From assembly GCA_012735135.1 (NCBI GenBank), contig JAAYHY010000104.1:1-64000 (forward strand): a stretch of DNA of 64,000 nt, given 5' to 3'. The DNA is from Bacillota bacterium (GTDB lineage: Bacteria > Bacillota > UBA4882 > UBA10575). Below the pieces are notes generated by a model. That model searched no databases, had not been told where the DNA came from, and saw only the letters and a list, made by a program, of their open reading frames with translations. How positions within the stretch are numbered: position 1 is the stretch's first letter; each line of letters starts with the position of its first letter. A program made the translations under genes and the position numbers. Positions 48,478 through 56,882 of the stretch are shown here, one piece after another.

Positions 48478-49299
48478 ATGAGGAAATCTCTTTCTCTCTT
48501 CCTAACCTTAACTCTCCTGATGCTCACCACCTTAGCGTTCGCCCAAAGTGTCTGGGGCAACCCGCCTCCGCCATGGTGGGATCCCCAATGGATCAATTAT
48601 GATAATCACTTGTGGGATGACGGAGCAATCACTTGGACGGAGGTCGACGAAAAACACGTCAATGTCCCCTGGATTGACCGGGATAACGCCCTTTATGACG
48701 AGAACAATCCGGAACGGGGTCAATCCGTGGAGATGACGCTCCTGACCCGGGCTTATATCCCCTGCTATCTCGAGATGCGGGTCACCGGGAACGAGGGCCA
48801 GACCACCATCCAAAGCTTCGGGCCTTTGGCAAAACCGGAAGCCGAACCCACTAGCTATATCTTAGCTTTTGATAATGAAATCGGCGGTTTTGTCGATGAA
48901 AACTGGAATTCGCTGGGGCATGGACGCAACGCCGAAATTTATCCCGGCGATTTCTGGAAAAATGTATATATCCAAGGTTGCGACATCTTTAAAGTTGAAG
49001 TTTACGCCAATGATGATTATAAGTACGAAGTACAGGCCAGCCCTCTCACCCCCTATGACGCCAATACCGAAGGGAATGCCCTTGATAGCCTTTATCTCCA
49101 GATGAGGTATAAGTTGGGTCTTTACGGGAATTTTAGCCGGACCCACACCTTTGACCGGCCGGACGAGATTGAAGAGATCGCTGTTATGGACGCCTGTGAG
49201 GAACTGACCGTTTACCACCAATTCCGGGTTCCTTATTCCCGTAACATCGCCCATGGCCGCTACGACGGAAAGGTAATCTTCCGCGCCTATACCCTCTAA
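48478..49299 (+). CDS. Exported pilin-like subunit candidate
   Basis: 273 residues with a signal peptide (LFLTLTLLMLTTLAFAQS). The mature start is rich in Trp and Pro (NPPPPWWDPQW). A mostly beta domain follows, with paired Cys residues spread through it, and ends GRYDGKVIFRAYTL. That ending resembles the final strand of chaperone-usher and spore-coat-U-like subunits (GxYxGxVxF). GAGGTC precedes the ATG. A hairpin with a weak T-run follows and the chaperone gene starts behind it, an order typical of a major subunit followed by its assembly genes. Family assignment is inference. Confidence 0.5.
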   Translation: MRKSLSLFLTLTLLMLTTLAFAQSVWGNPPPPWWDPQWINYDNHLWDDGAITWTEVDEKHVNVPWIDRDNALYDENNPERGQSVEMTLLTRAYIPCYLEMRVTGNEGQTTIQSFGPLAKPEAEPTSYILAFDNEIGGFVDENWNSLGHGRNAEIYPGDFWKNVYIQGCDIFKVEVYANDDYKYEVQASPLTPYDANTEGNALDSLYLQMRYKLGLYGNFSRTHTFDRPDEIEEIAVMDACEELTVYHQFRVPYSRNIAHGRYDGKVIFRAYTL

Positions 49300-49325
49300 A
49301 CCGCTTTGCGCTTTTGATGAAATCC

Positions 49326-49350
49326 GGCTGGTGTTCGCGCCGCACCAGCC
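49326..49350 (+). terminator. Hairpin between subunit and chaperone genes
   Basis: GGCTGGTG and CACCAGCC form an 8-bp stem with a nine-base loop, followed by GATCTTTTAC. A partial terminator that would keep subunit mRNA in excess over assembly genes. Confidence 0.6.
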
Positions 49351-49383
49351 GATCTTTTACTATCCCTAAGGGAGGAACGGACA

Positions 49384-50187
49384 ATGTTTAAACCATCCCA
49401 ACCCAAGTTTTTATACCGTCTGGTTACAGTAACCCTGGCCCTGGCGCTCTTCGCGTCAAGCGTTTATGGCGTCGCCCGGGTCGAACCCAGTAAATTCCTT
49501 TTTACGCTAAAACCGGGCGAACGGATCACAGAGGCGATTAAAGTCACCAATACCCAAGCGACGGTGGCGGAATATACGGCCGTCATTTATGATTGGACGC
49601 TGAACGACGAAGGCCACCTGGTAACTTCTCCCGCCGGACAACGGGCAGATACTTTAGCCGGCCTGATAAAATTTAACCCCCGCCGCTTTAAACTGGAACC
49701 AGGCCAAAGCCAGTATGTCCGTTTTACCCTGACCGCTCCCAAAGACGGCGATTGGTTGGAGAGAAGGGGGATTATCTTTTTTGAGGAAAGCCGTCCCCCG
49801 GAAGACAATGCGGTTGGCTCGACCGTCGTCATCCAAGTCGGCGCCACCGTTTATCTAAGCTTTACGGAAACGGTCAATTCTTTCCGCGCCTATGGCCTAA
49901 AAATCGAAACCGGGGAAGAAGGCCCGCCCGTTCTCCTCATTGATCTGGCCAATGAAGGGCAAGCCCATATCAGCTACCGGGTCAACTACCGGATCACTAA
50001 AGAAAGTGGCGGACTTTTCGAAGAAAACACCTCCGGGGAACAACTGATTCTGCCGGGCAGTCGATATGTTGCCCGCTTTCCCTTTACGAACACCCCGCCG
50101 GCGGGTAACTACAAAATTACGGTCAACATCAGTTTTACCGGGACAGCACGGACCCTCTCGAAAGTAGTCCCGTTTTCCATACCCTGA
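49384..50187 (+). CDS. PapD-like periplasmic chaperone
   Basis: 267 residues with a signal peptide (LVTVTLALALFASSVYG). The N-terminal Ig-like domain begins RVEPSKFLFTLKPGERITEA and contains IKVTNTQATVAEYTAVIYDW and KLEPGQSQYVRFTLTAP, the strand order of PapD-like chaperones. FEESRPPEDN and a second beta domain follow (VLLIDLANEGQAHISYRV, PPAGNYKITVNISF). In chaperone-usher systems this protein lends a strand to subunits until the usher takes them. The gene sits between a subunit-like gene and the usher-like gene with 41 bases to the latter. A DUF916-like cell-surface protein is the main alternative. Confidence 0.75.
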   Translation: MFKPSQPKFLYRLVTVTLALALFASSVYGVARVEPSKFLFTLKPGERITEAIKVTNTQATVAEYTAVIYDWTLNDEGHLVTSPAGQRADTLAGLIKFNPRRFKLEPGQSQYVRFTLTAPKDGDWLERRGIIFFEESRPPEDNAVGSTVVIQVGATVYLSFTETVNSFRAYGLKIETGEEGPPVLLIDLANEGQAHISYRVNYRITKESGGLFEENTSGEQLILPGSRYVARFPFTNTPPAGNYKITVNISFTGTARTLSKVVPFSIP

Positions 50188-50228
50188 GTTATGTCCTTGT
50201 GGCGGACCGGAATTAGGGGGAATCAAAA

Positions 50229-53200
50229 ATGGTAAACAAAAGCAATCATGCTTTTTGCTTTAAATCACTAAGCGCTGTTCTGATCTGTTTCTTCCTTGCG
50301 TTAGGCGCCGGAACGCAGCTTTACGGCCAAGAATCCACCCCCATGGAGACCAGCATCGCCCTGCTGGTAATTAAAGTGGGAGATAATATTTACTTCCAGG
50401 ACCCCGCCTTTGAACTTCTGGACCTTGACACTCATCTCTTAGTCCCGGTCAACCGTCTGGCAACCAGCCTTGACCTGGATCTGTCTTATCACCGGAGCGA
50501 AAAGAAACTGGTGCTTACCAATAACCTTAACCAAAAGAAAGCCGAGATCTTTTGGGAAGAGAAACTCTACCGGATCGACAACCGCCTTTTTTTAAGCAAA
50601 GAACCACCCCTTTTCTTCCAGGGGAATGTCTTTGTCAGTCTTCCTTTTCTCGCATCCTTCCTGGAGGCTGAATTTGACTGGGATTTTCGTTATCAAGCGC
50701 TTACGCTTAATGTAGAAGAAGGTTTACTTAAAGCAACGCCAGCCACGATCAGGCCGGAACTTTCGGAAAAGGCCGCCCAAAAAGAACTGCCGCCCAAAGA
50801 AGGCCCGCCCTTCGCCTTAAGTTCAGTCCGGTATAAATTCGGGCTGGAACACCGGAAGGAGGCCCCTAACGATAAGAGCCTCGACGGACTCTTTAAACTA
50901 CGGTTGGATGGCTATGCCGGAGAGTGGGCGCTTTCTGCCGCCGGTGGGGTTAGACAGGATTTTTACAACGGGGTTCTTACGCCCGAACTCTCCCTTTTGC
51001 GAGCCGAGTACCATAAAGATAATGAACTCATCATCATCGGCAATGCCGATCTTGATCTAGAGAAAACCTTCGGGAAAAAAGAGATCTGGGGCGCTTTATA
51101 TATGACCCCCGACTTCCAGTTCCGCAGGGAATTGTTTGCCTATACCGACGTGTCCGGCCCTGCGGAAGCCGGCGATCAGGTTTTACTTTATCTAAATGAT
51201 CTGCTCTGGGAGACTAAACAGTTGGATGCCGACGGCACATACCTTTTTCTTGATGTACCTTTACAGATTAACCGGGTGAATCGCCTCCGGGTGGTGATCC
51301 AAAAAGCCGACGGGGAGACTTATGAAACGATCCGTGAGGTCGCTGCTAGTCCCCGTATCTTATCGAAAGACCGGAACGAACTGACGGTCGCCACCGGTCT
51401 TTACCGGAAAAACGGCGTTAACGAGTGGGAAGGGGCTATGGTCGGCTACCGGCAACAGATCGCCTTAACGGAAAATATCACCTTTGGCCAAGAAACCTCG
51501 GTATCCGCTCCCTACATCAATTTTCCCGAATATAGCTATATCGGTGCTGACACAGGTATCGCTTTTCGGCTGAATAAAAACCTTATTTTTACCCTCGACT
51601 GGTTAATCGGGGGGGAAATTGGGAAAGAGGTCAACACCGGAATTGAATCTTCCCTTTTATACTGTTTAGAGAAGGGTTTTTTCGAAAGCGTGATCTACTA
51701 TATACCGGAGCCGGTGACCAAAGGGGTCCGCTCACAAGCCGGTCAAGGAACCAAGCTCCGTTCCGAACATGAACTCCAAAATAACCTGCTCTTCGAGGCC
51801 GAGGGGTATTTATCCAAATCCACTCCGGAATCCCCCCCCTGGTCTGCAGACGGCGTTAACCTGTCCCTGACGAAAAGATACGGCCATTATAACCAAAACA
51901 GTCTGGCCGGACAGGTAAATAAAAAGTGGTTGACCCAAGAGGTCAAGGCCGGCCACTATAAAGCAGACGTAACTAGCGGCGCCGTCAAACATACCCTCCG
52001 GGAACGGACCGTCGGCGCCAGTACGGAAGGGGAAGTGGTGAACACCAGGTATTATTGGGACAACAACGGTCCATATCGCCGGCTTAATCTAAACGTCAAA
52101 ACCGATTTGACTTTGGCTTTGACCAATAACTTCCTTTTTGGTCTGGCTTTGGATACGGTCAATACTTGGCAGGAAGAAACCTATAGAGGCTTACGCCTCC
52201 TCGGCGAAACCGACGCCAAATGGAGCTTAACCGATGATACCCTGTTGGCCGGAAATATAACCCTCGAAAGCAGCAATGACCCGCAAAAAGATCCTTCTTT
52301 TCACCTGAAAAAATTAAAAACCGGCCTTCTCTTTCAGCATTTTTTCAACCCGGAATTAAATATGTACGCCGAAGCCAGCCGTGCCCGCGAGTCGTTTCGG
52401 GTTGAAGCGAACGTTTATCGCTATACCACCGCCCGCCTAGGGCTCAATTGGCATACCACCGACCGGACCGGAAAGATCGGGGGGCAAATCGGTTACCGCT
52501 CGCCGGTGGGAAGCCGGGTATTCCCCCAGTGGTCTTACCGTTTAAGCTTGGAGAAATACCTGCCTTCCGCCTTTTTAGTGGAATTGACCCTTGAACGCCT
52601 TTTTGATGGAATCTGGGATCCGAATCCGGAGGATGTGATCCGTTTCACGGTCAGCCGTGCCCTTAGTTTTGCCGACGGGAAGATCAAACCTTACCGCTAT
52701 ACCGAAGAAGATCTGTCCGCACGGGTCGGCGGGGTGGTCTATTTGGATATCAACGCCAACGGCCGGTTTGATGAAGGAGACAAAACCCTCGCCGGAATTA
52801 AAATTCTCGCCGATGGACGGCTTGCCATCTCCAATGAGAAGGGGGAATATATGTTCTCGAATTTACCCCCCGGTATTTACCGCGTGGATTTTCATCTTCC
52901 TTCGTTGCCGGCAAATTACACCCCCGTCACCGAGCCCCAGTTAATTCGGCTCCGCGCGCAAGAAAACTTCTTTATCGATTTCGCGGTGACTGTTAATGGC
53001 TCCGTCAGTGGTCTTGTTTTCCATGACATCAATGCCGACGGACAATTGAACCCCGGTGAACAACCTTTATCCTGGGTCGGTGTGATCCTTGATGAGGGCC
53101 GGCAAAAAATCTTTACCGGTGCGGACGGCACTTTCTACTTCGAAGGGGTCTCCCTGGGCGCCCATACCATTACCCTGGACCCGGAGAGTCTCCCTGCCGG

Positions 53201-53297
53201 TCTCACCATTTCCGGCCATGATCTAAAAACCGTAATCCTAACGGAAGAGGAGTTGGATGTGGCGGATCTTCTTTTCCCGTTGGTCAAAACCGATTAG
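50229..53297 (+). CDS. Outer-membrane usher-like protein
   Basis: 1022 residues with a signal peptide (LIFFLALGAG-like region before QLYGQES). Domain order: two copper-amine-oxidase-N-like modules (about 35-170; LLVPVNRLATSLDLDLSY and FVSLPFLASFLEAEFDW); then long beta-barrel sequence. Near 300-375 lies a plug-like domain (AGDQVLLYLNDLLWETKQL, DADGTYLFLDVPL), matching the usher plug in order. Barrel strands continue to about 850, followed by two SdrD-B/CarboxypepD-like repeats (VYLDINANGRFDEGDKTLAG and VFHDINADGQLNPGEQPLSW). Ushers of the alternative and archaic classes share this layout. It would form the outer-membrane secretion pore for the subunits upstream. Confidence 0.75.
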   Translation: MVNKSNHAFCFKSLSAVLICFFLALGAGTQLYGQESTPMETSIALLVIKVGDNIYFQDPAFELLDLDTHLLVPVNRLATSLDLDLSYHRSEKKLVLTNNLNQKKAEIFWEEKLYRIDNRLFLSKEPPLFFQGNVFVSLPFLASFLEAEFDWDFRYQALTLNVEEGLLKATPATIRPELSEKAAQKELPPKEGPPFALSSVRYKFGLEHRKEAPNDKSLDGLFKLRLDGYAGEWALSAAGGVRQDFYNGVLTPELSLLRAEYHKDNELIIIGNADLDLEKTFGKKEIWGALYMTPDFQFRRELFAYTDVSGPAEAGDQVLLYLNDLLWETKQLDADGTYLFLDVPLQINRVNRLRVVIQKADGETYETIREVAASPRILSKDRNELTVATGLYRKNGVNEWEGAMVGYRQQIALTENITFGQETSVSAPYINFPEYSYIGADTGIAFRLNKNLIFTLDWLIGGEIGKEVNTGIESSLLYCLEKGFFESVIYYIPEPVTKGVRSQAGQGTKLRSEHELQNNLLFEAEGYLSKSTPESPPWSADGVNLSLTKRYGHYNQNSLAGQVNKKWLTQEVKAGHYKADVTSGAVKHTLRERTVGASTEGEVVNTRYYWDNNGPYRRLNLNVKTDLTLALTNNFLFGLALDTVNTWQEETYRGLRLLGETDAKWSLTDDTLLAGNITLESSNDPQKDPSFHLKKLKTGLLFQHFFNPELNMYAEASRARESFRVEANVYRYTTARLGLNWHTTDRTGKIGGQIGYRSPVGSRVFPQWSYRLSLEKYLPSAFLVELTLERLFDGIWDPNPEDVIRFTVSRALSFADGKIKPYRYTEEDLSARVGGVVYLDINANGRFDEGDKTLAGIKILADGRLAISNEKGEYMFSNLPPGIYRVDFHLPSLPANYTPVTEPQLIRLRAQENFFIDFAVTVNGSVSGLVFHDINADGQLNPGEQPLSWVGVILDEGRQKIFTGADGTFYFEGVSLGAHTITLDPESLPAGLTISGHDLKTVILTEEELDVADLLFPLVKTD

Positions 53298-53383
53298 TCT
53301 GCCTCCCGGCTTTACGCTTTCCCGGATCTTCGGTTTTGACTAGGTGTTCAATATTAAGGAGAAAAGGTTCATCATTTAAAATT

Positions 53384-53411
53384 AAGGCAGTGCCGGCCAC
53401 AGCACTGCCTT
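53384..53411. terminator. Bidirectional terminator after the usher-like gene
   Basis: AAGGCAGTGC and GCACTGCCTT form a perfect 10-bp stem followed by TTATTT, between convergent genes and touching the DUF2164 stop. Confidence 0.85.
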
Positions 53412-53657
53412 TTATTTCTCCCTATACCGGTATAAGAGATCAAAATCGGTCTCAAGATTTTCCATTTTTTTGCTGAACCAAACTCGCGCGTCATCCAAAG
53501 CTTTGTTATAGATTACCGTGCCGAGGTTGTTAAGGAAAAAGTCTAATATGTTTTCCGCGGCGATTACGCCAATGGTTTCTTCTCTTTCCTGTTCAAAAAA
53601 AGTTTGCACCTCCTGAACCAGGAGCTTCTTTTCTTCCGGAGAAAGATTGATTGCCAT
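53412..53657 (-). CDS. DUF2164 family protein
   Basis: 81 residues, the normal size. The family pattern is visible: INLSPEEKKLLVQEVQTFFE, then REETIGVIAAENILDFFL and GTVIYNKALDDARVWF. Function unknown. I start at MAINLSPEE (53657), six bases after AGAGGG; the 129-aa ORF is an unsupported extension. It is separated from the beta-phosphoglucomutase gene by about 70 bases on the same strand. Confidence 0.9.
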   Translation of the reverse strand: MAINLSPEEKKLLVQEVQTFFEQEREETIGVIAAENILDFFLNNLGTVIYNKALDDARVWFSKKMENLETDFDLLYRYREK

Positions 53658-53730
53658 CCCCATCCCTCTTTCCACAGTTATTGACGTATCCGGAAACGCC
53701 CACCGGTGCCCTATCTTTCCTTTACAAACA

Positions 53731-54387
53731 TTAGCACCCCAAAAGGTGACAAAATTCTTCCGGGCAAAAAACAGCAAGTGTCGCTGCTCTCCAGGTAACA
53801 CGGGGGTTATCGGCAGCGGTCCCTACCCCGATGACCCGCATACCGGCAGCCAAGGCTGCTTCCACCCCGGCATCGGCATCTTCAACAACAACACAATGGG
53901 AGGGGGCAACCCGTAGCCTCTCCGCCGCCAGCAAAAAAACTTCCGGGTCAGGTTTGCTTTTCGTAAGGTCATTCCCATCAACAACCACATCAAAGTAGTC
54001 TTTTAGACCAATCCGTTCCAGAATTAACGGTGTATTCTTACTGGAAGAACCAACTGCAATCTTGATCCCCTTTTTTCTTAGCTCTGTCAAGATTACCATA
54101 ACTCCGGGTAAAATACAATCGGGTGTCAACTCCTGAACAAACTGACGATAATAAGCGTTTTTCCGATCGGCCAGCGCTTTGATCTCCTCCGGATAATAGG
54201 TCCGTTCCGCCTTTTCCAAGATAATCGCCAAAGAATCCATCCGGCCGACACCCCGTAACCGCCGGTTAATCTCCGCATCGAAATAGATGCCTTCCTCCCC
54301 GGTCAATCTTTTCCAGGCCCGGTAATGGCAATCATCCGTCGCCACAATAACCCCATCCAGATCAAAAATAACCGCTTCCGTCTTCAA
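53731..54387 (-). CDS. pgmB: Beta-phosphoglucomutase
   Basis: 218 residues of the HAD family. Converts beta-glucose 1-phosphate to glucose 6-phosphate. The nucleophile loop is VIFDLDGVIVATD, with the cap signature WKRLTGEEGI, the Ser/Lys region VGSSSKNTP, KSKPDPEVFLLAAERL, and VVVEDADAGVEAA. I start at TTG 54387, seven bases after GGAGGAGG. It follows the GH65 phosphorylase stop by two bases, so the two enzymes are made together and act in sequence. Confidence 0.95.
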   Translation of the reverse strand: MKTEAVIFDLDGVIVATDDCHYRAWKRLTGEEGIYFDAEINRRLRGVGRMDSLAIILEKAERTYYPEEIKALADRKNAYYRQFVQELTPDCILPGVMVILTELRKKGIKIAVGSSSKNTPLILERIGLKDYFDVVVDGNDLTKSKPDPEVFLLAAERLRVAPSHCVVVEDADAGVEAALAAGMRVIGVGTAADNPRVTWRAATLAVFCPEEFCHLLGC

Positions 54388-54389
54388 AG

Positions 54390-56777
54390 TCAATCCTCCT
54401 CCGGTCCACCTTGATCTAGCGGCCCATGCCAAGGTTCCTTACCGAGCATTTTTTCCTCGGCAAAGTGATAGATGACGAGAGGATCGCCCTGTAGCAACCG
54501 GTAAGCGGCCCCGTTCCGGTCCACAGTTACCATGATTTTCCTCCCCCGGTAGCTTACCTGGAACCTGTATCCTTGCCAATGGGCGGGTAAATAGGGGGCA
54601 AAACATAAGCGATCTCCGCAAACCCGCATCCCGGCAAAACCATAGACCACACCCATCCAAGCTCCCCCCATGCTCGCCGTGTGAATTCCATCTTTCGTAT
54701 TGCCATTATAATCATCCAGATCCAAACGGACCGTCGCCCTAAAGTAGTCATAAGCCTTCCCATGATAAGCAGGAAGGCGGCTGGTAGTGCCGATTTCAGA
54801 AGCGACAATACTGAAGATCGCGGGCGAAAGGGAGGAGTCATGGGTGGTCAGGGGTTCATAATAGTCGTAGTTTCGTTTCTTCTGGTCGGCGGAGAAATAA
54901 TGGCCAAGCAAAAACAAGGCCAGTACCACATCGGCTTGTTTGCAGACTTGGGCCCGGTAAAGGAGTAAAGGATGGTAATGAAGGAGTAAAGGAAACTTCT
55001 CCGGTGGAGTCGCTTCCAGATCCCAAACGGGTTTATCTAAAAAGGTATCATCCTGGGCCAAGATCCCCCGGCTCGGATCATAGGGAAGATACATTTCTTC
55101 CCCTGCTTTCACCCAGAGGCCAACCTCTTCCGCCGTCAGACCGATTTTAGTCGCTAACCTCCGGTAAACAGCGGGAGCCTCTTCCTCTAGCCAGATGGCG
55201 ACACGGGCGGCAAAGGCCAGATGTTCCCTGGCCATCAGATTGGTGTAACAGTTATTATCCACCAAAGCCGTGTATTCATCAGGTCCGGTGACAACGTTGA
55301 TACAGAACCGTCCATCTTTACGGGGGTTAAAAAAACCCACCGCCATCCAGAACCGGGCGGTCTCAAAGAGAATCTCCGCGCCATAGTCCGTTAAAAAATC
55401 CCAGTCTCCCGTGATCTCCACATATTTTTGGATGGCATAGGCGATATCGGCATTGATATGATACTGGGCGGTTCCCGCCGGAAAGAAGGTGGAACACTCC
55501 GCGCCTCCGATCGTGCGCCATGGGTAAAGGGCCCCCCGGGAGAGACCAATCTCCCAAGCCCGCCTGCGGGCTTGGTCCAATGTACGGTAGCGGTAAAGTA
55601 ATAAGGCTTTAGCCACGGCTGGATTGTAATTGAGAAAGAACGGCATGATGTAGATCTCCGTGTCCCAGAAATAGTGCCCTTCGTAGCCTTCGCCGGTCAA
55701 CCCTTTGGCGCCGATGCTGGTGAAGCCGTCGGTTCCAGCCGCCTGGAGCAAGTGAAAGGCATTAAACCGCAGGCCTTGTTGTACATGATCGTCCCCTTCT
55801 ATTTCAATGTCGGCCTGTTCCCAAAAGCCGTCGAGAAAAGCTTTTTGTTCTTGACACAAATACGCAAAGCCGTCCCTTTCCGCTTCTTTGGCCCAAGTTT
55901 CGGCCGCTGTCATCAGATCGGCCCCGGCCTCCCCCTGGCGGGCAGTTAAATAGGCTAAATATTTGTAAAGCCGTACCGGTTTCCCCGCTTCCGCGGCAAA
56001 TTCATAGCTGGCCCCGACCATTAAAGGCCGGACAATCGTCTCCACCTTACTCAAGGGGCCGTCGGTTTGGTTGCACATCGCACAAGCCAAATAAAGACCG
56101 GATTTCTTCGTCCTTTGCCAGAGGATTCCCCCTCTGGAATCGATCTTGCGCTTTTCCACTTCCAAACTTCTTCCTTTTAGAGCTGAGCCGACCCGGGGAT
56201 CCTTTTTCATTTCCAGATTCCGTACGTCGCCATCAAGGGCGGAAAAGAGGCGGATCTTTCCACAAAAATTGAGGGGGGTTACTTCATAAGCGATGGCGGC
56301 CACCGGTTTCCTGGTTAATGAGACTAACCGGGTGATCGCCAGCCTCACCTCGCGCCCAGCCGGCGACCGCCATACCAAAGCACGGCGTAAAACCCCATTT
56401 TTCAGATCCAGTGTTCTCCGGTAAGTCAGCAGCTCACCGGTGAAGATCTGAAACTCCTCCTCTTCCAGATAAAGTTTGATCAATTTCCCGTTGGTAATGT
56501 TCAGCATGGTCTGGCTTTTTTCCGGATAACCGAAGGCGGCCTCCGGATATTTCAGATCTCCCGTCTCATAAAAGCCATTAATATAAGTCCCTTCCACGCT
56601 GGTTCCAGCCGGTCCGTTATATCCTTCCTCAAAATTACCCCGCATGCCCAGATAACCGTTGCCCAGTGAAAAAATGGTCTCATTCCGTAAATTATAAGCC
56701 GGTAAAAATTGCTCTTCGCTAACTTCCCACGGGGACACAGGATAAATCGGCGCCCCTTCTTTCGGTCGCTTTTTCAA
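54390..56777 (-). CDS. GH65 disaccharide phosphorylase (kojibiose/nigerose/trehalose/maltose type)
   Basis: 795 residues, usual GH65 length. Phosphorolyses an alpha-linked glucose disaccharide to beta-glucose 1-phosphate plus glucose. The N-terminal beta-sandwich (TIFSLGNGYLGMRGNFEEG) is followed by the (alpha/alpha)6 barrel with GYEGHYFWDTEIYIMPFF. The general-acid Glu lies in VVTGPDEYTALVDNNCYTN, and a phosphate-binding segment in THDSSLSPAIFSIVAS. The TALVDNN variant after the catalytic Glu resembles kojibiose or nigerose phosphorylases more than maltose ones, but I cannot set the linkage. TTG start with AAAGGAG seven bases upstream. Genes of an ABC sugar importer follow upstream. Confidence 0.92.
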   Translation of the reverse strand: MKKRPKEGAPIYPVSPWEVSEEQFLPAYNLRNETIFSLGNGYLGMRGNFEEGYNGPAGTSVEGTYINGFYETGDLKYPEAAFGYPEKSQTMLNITNGKLIKLYLEEEEFQIFTGELLTYRRTLDLKNGVLRRALVWRSPAGREVRLAITRLVSLTRKPVAAIAYEVTPLNFCGKIRLFSALDGDVRNLEMKKDPRVGSALKGRSLEVEKRKIDSRGGILWQRTKKSGLYLACAMCNQTDGPLSKVETIVRPLMVGASYEFAAEAGKPVRLYKYLAYLTARQGEAGADLMTAAETWAKEAERDGFAYLCQEQKAFLDGFWEQADIEIEGDDHVQQGLRFNAFHLLQAAGTDGFTSIGAKGLTGEGYEGHYFWDTEIYIMPFFLNYNPAVAKALLLYRYRTLDQARRRAWEIGLSRGALYPWRTIGGAECSTFFPAGTAQYHINADIAYAIQKYVEITGDWDFLTDYGAEILFETARFWMAVGFFNPRKDGRFCINVVTGPDEYTALVDNNCYTNLMAREHLAFAARVAIWLEEEAPAVYRRLATKIGLTAEEVGLWVKAGEEMYLPYDPSRGILAQDDTFLDKPVWDLEATPPEKFPLLLHYHPLLLYRAQVCKQADVVLALFLLGHYFSADQKKRNYDYYEPLTTHDSSLSPAIFSIVASEIGTTSRLPAYHGKAYDYFRATVRLDLDDYNGNTKDGIHTASMGGAWMGVVYGFAGMRVCGDRLCFAPYLPAHWQGYRFQVSYRGRKIMVTVDRNGAAYRLLQGDPLVIYHFAEEKMLGKEPWHGPLDQGGPEED

Positions 56778-56837
56778 GATGCTTCTCCTTTGCCATGCTG
56801 ATTAGTGGTTAACCATTCGGGTTAGGTATCCTAGGGG

Positions 56838-56866
56838 ACGGGTCCGGATTGACCACCCGGACCCGT
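56838..56866 (-). terminator. Hairpin between sugar-binding protein and GH65 genes
   Basis: ACGGGTCCGG and CCGGACCCGT form a 10-bp perfect stem. Located where expression of the binding protein should exceed that of the enzymes. Confidence 0.65.
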
Positions 56867-56882
56867 TTCTCCCCATTGGGTT

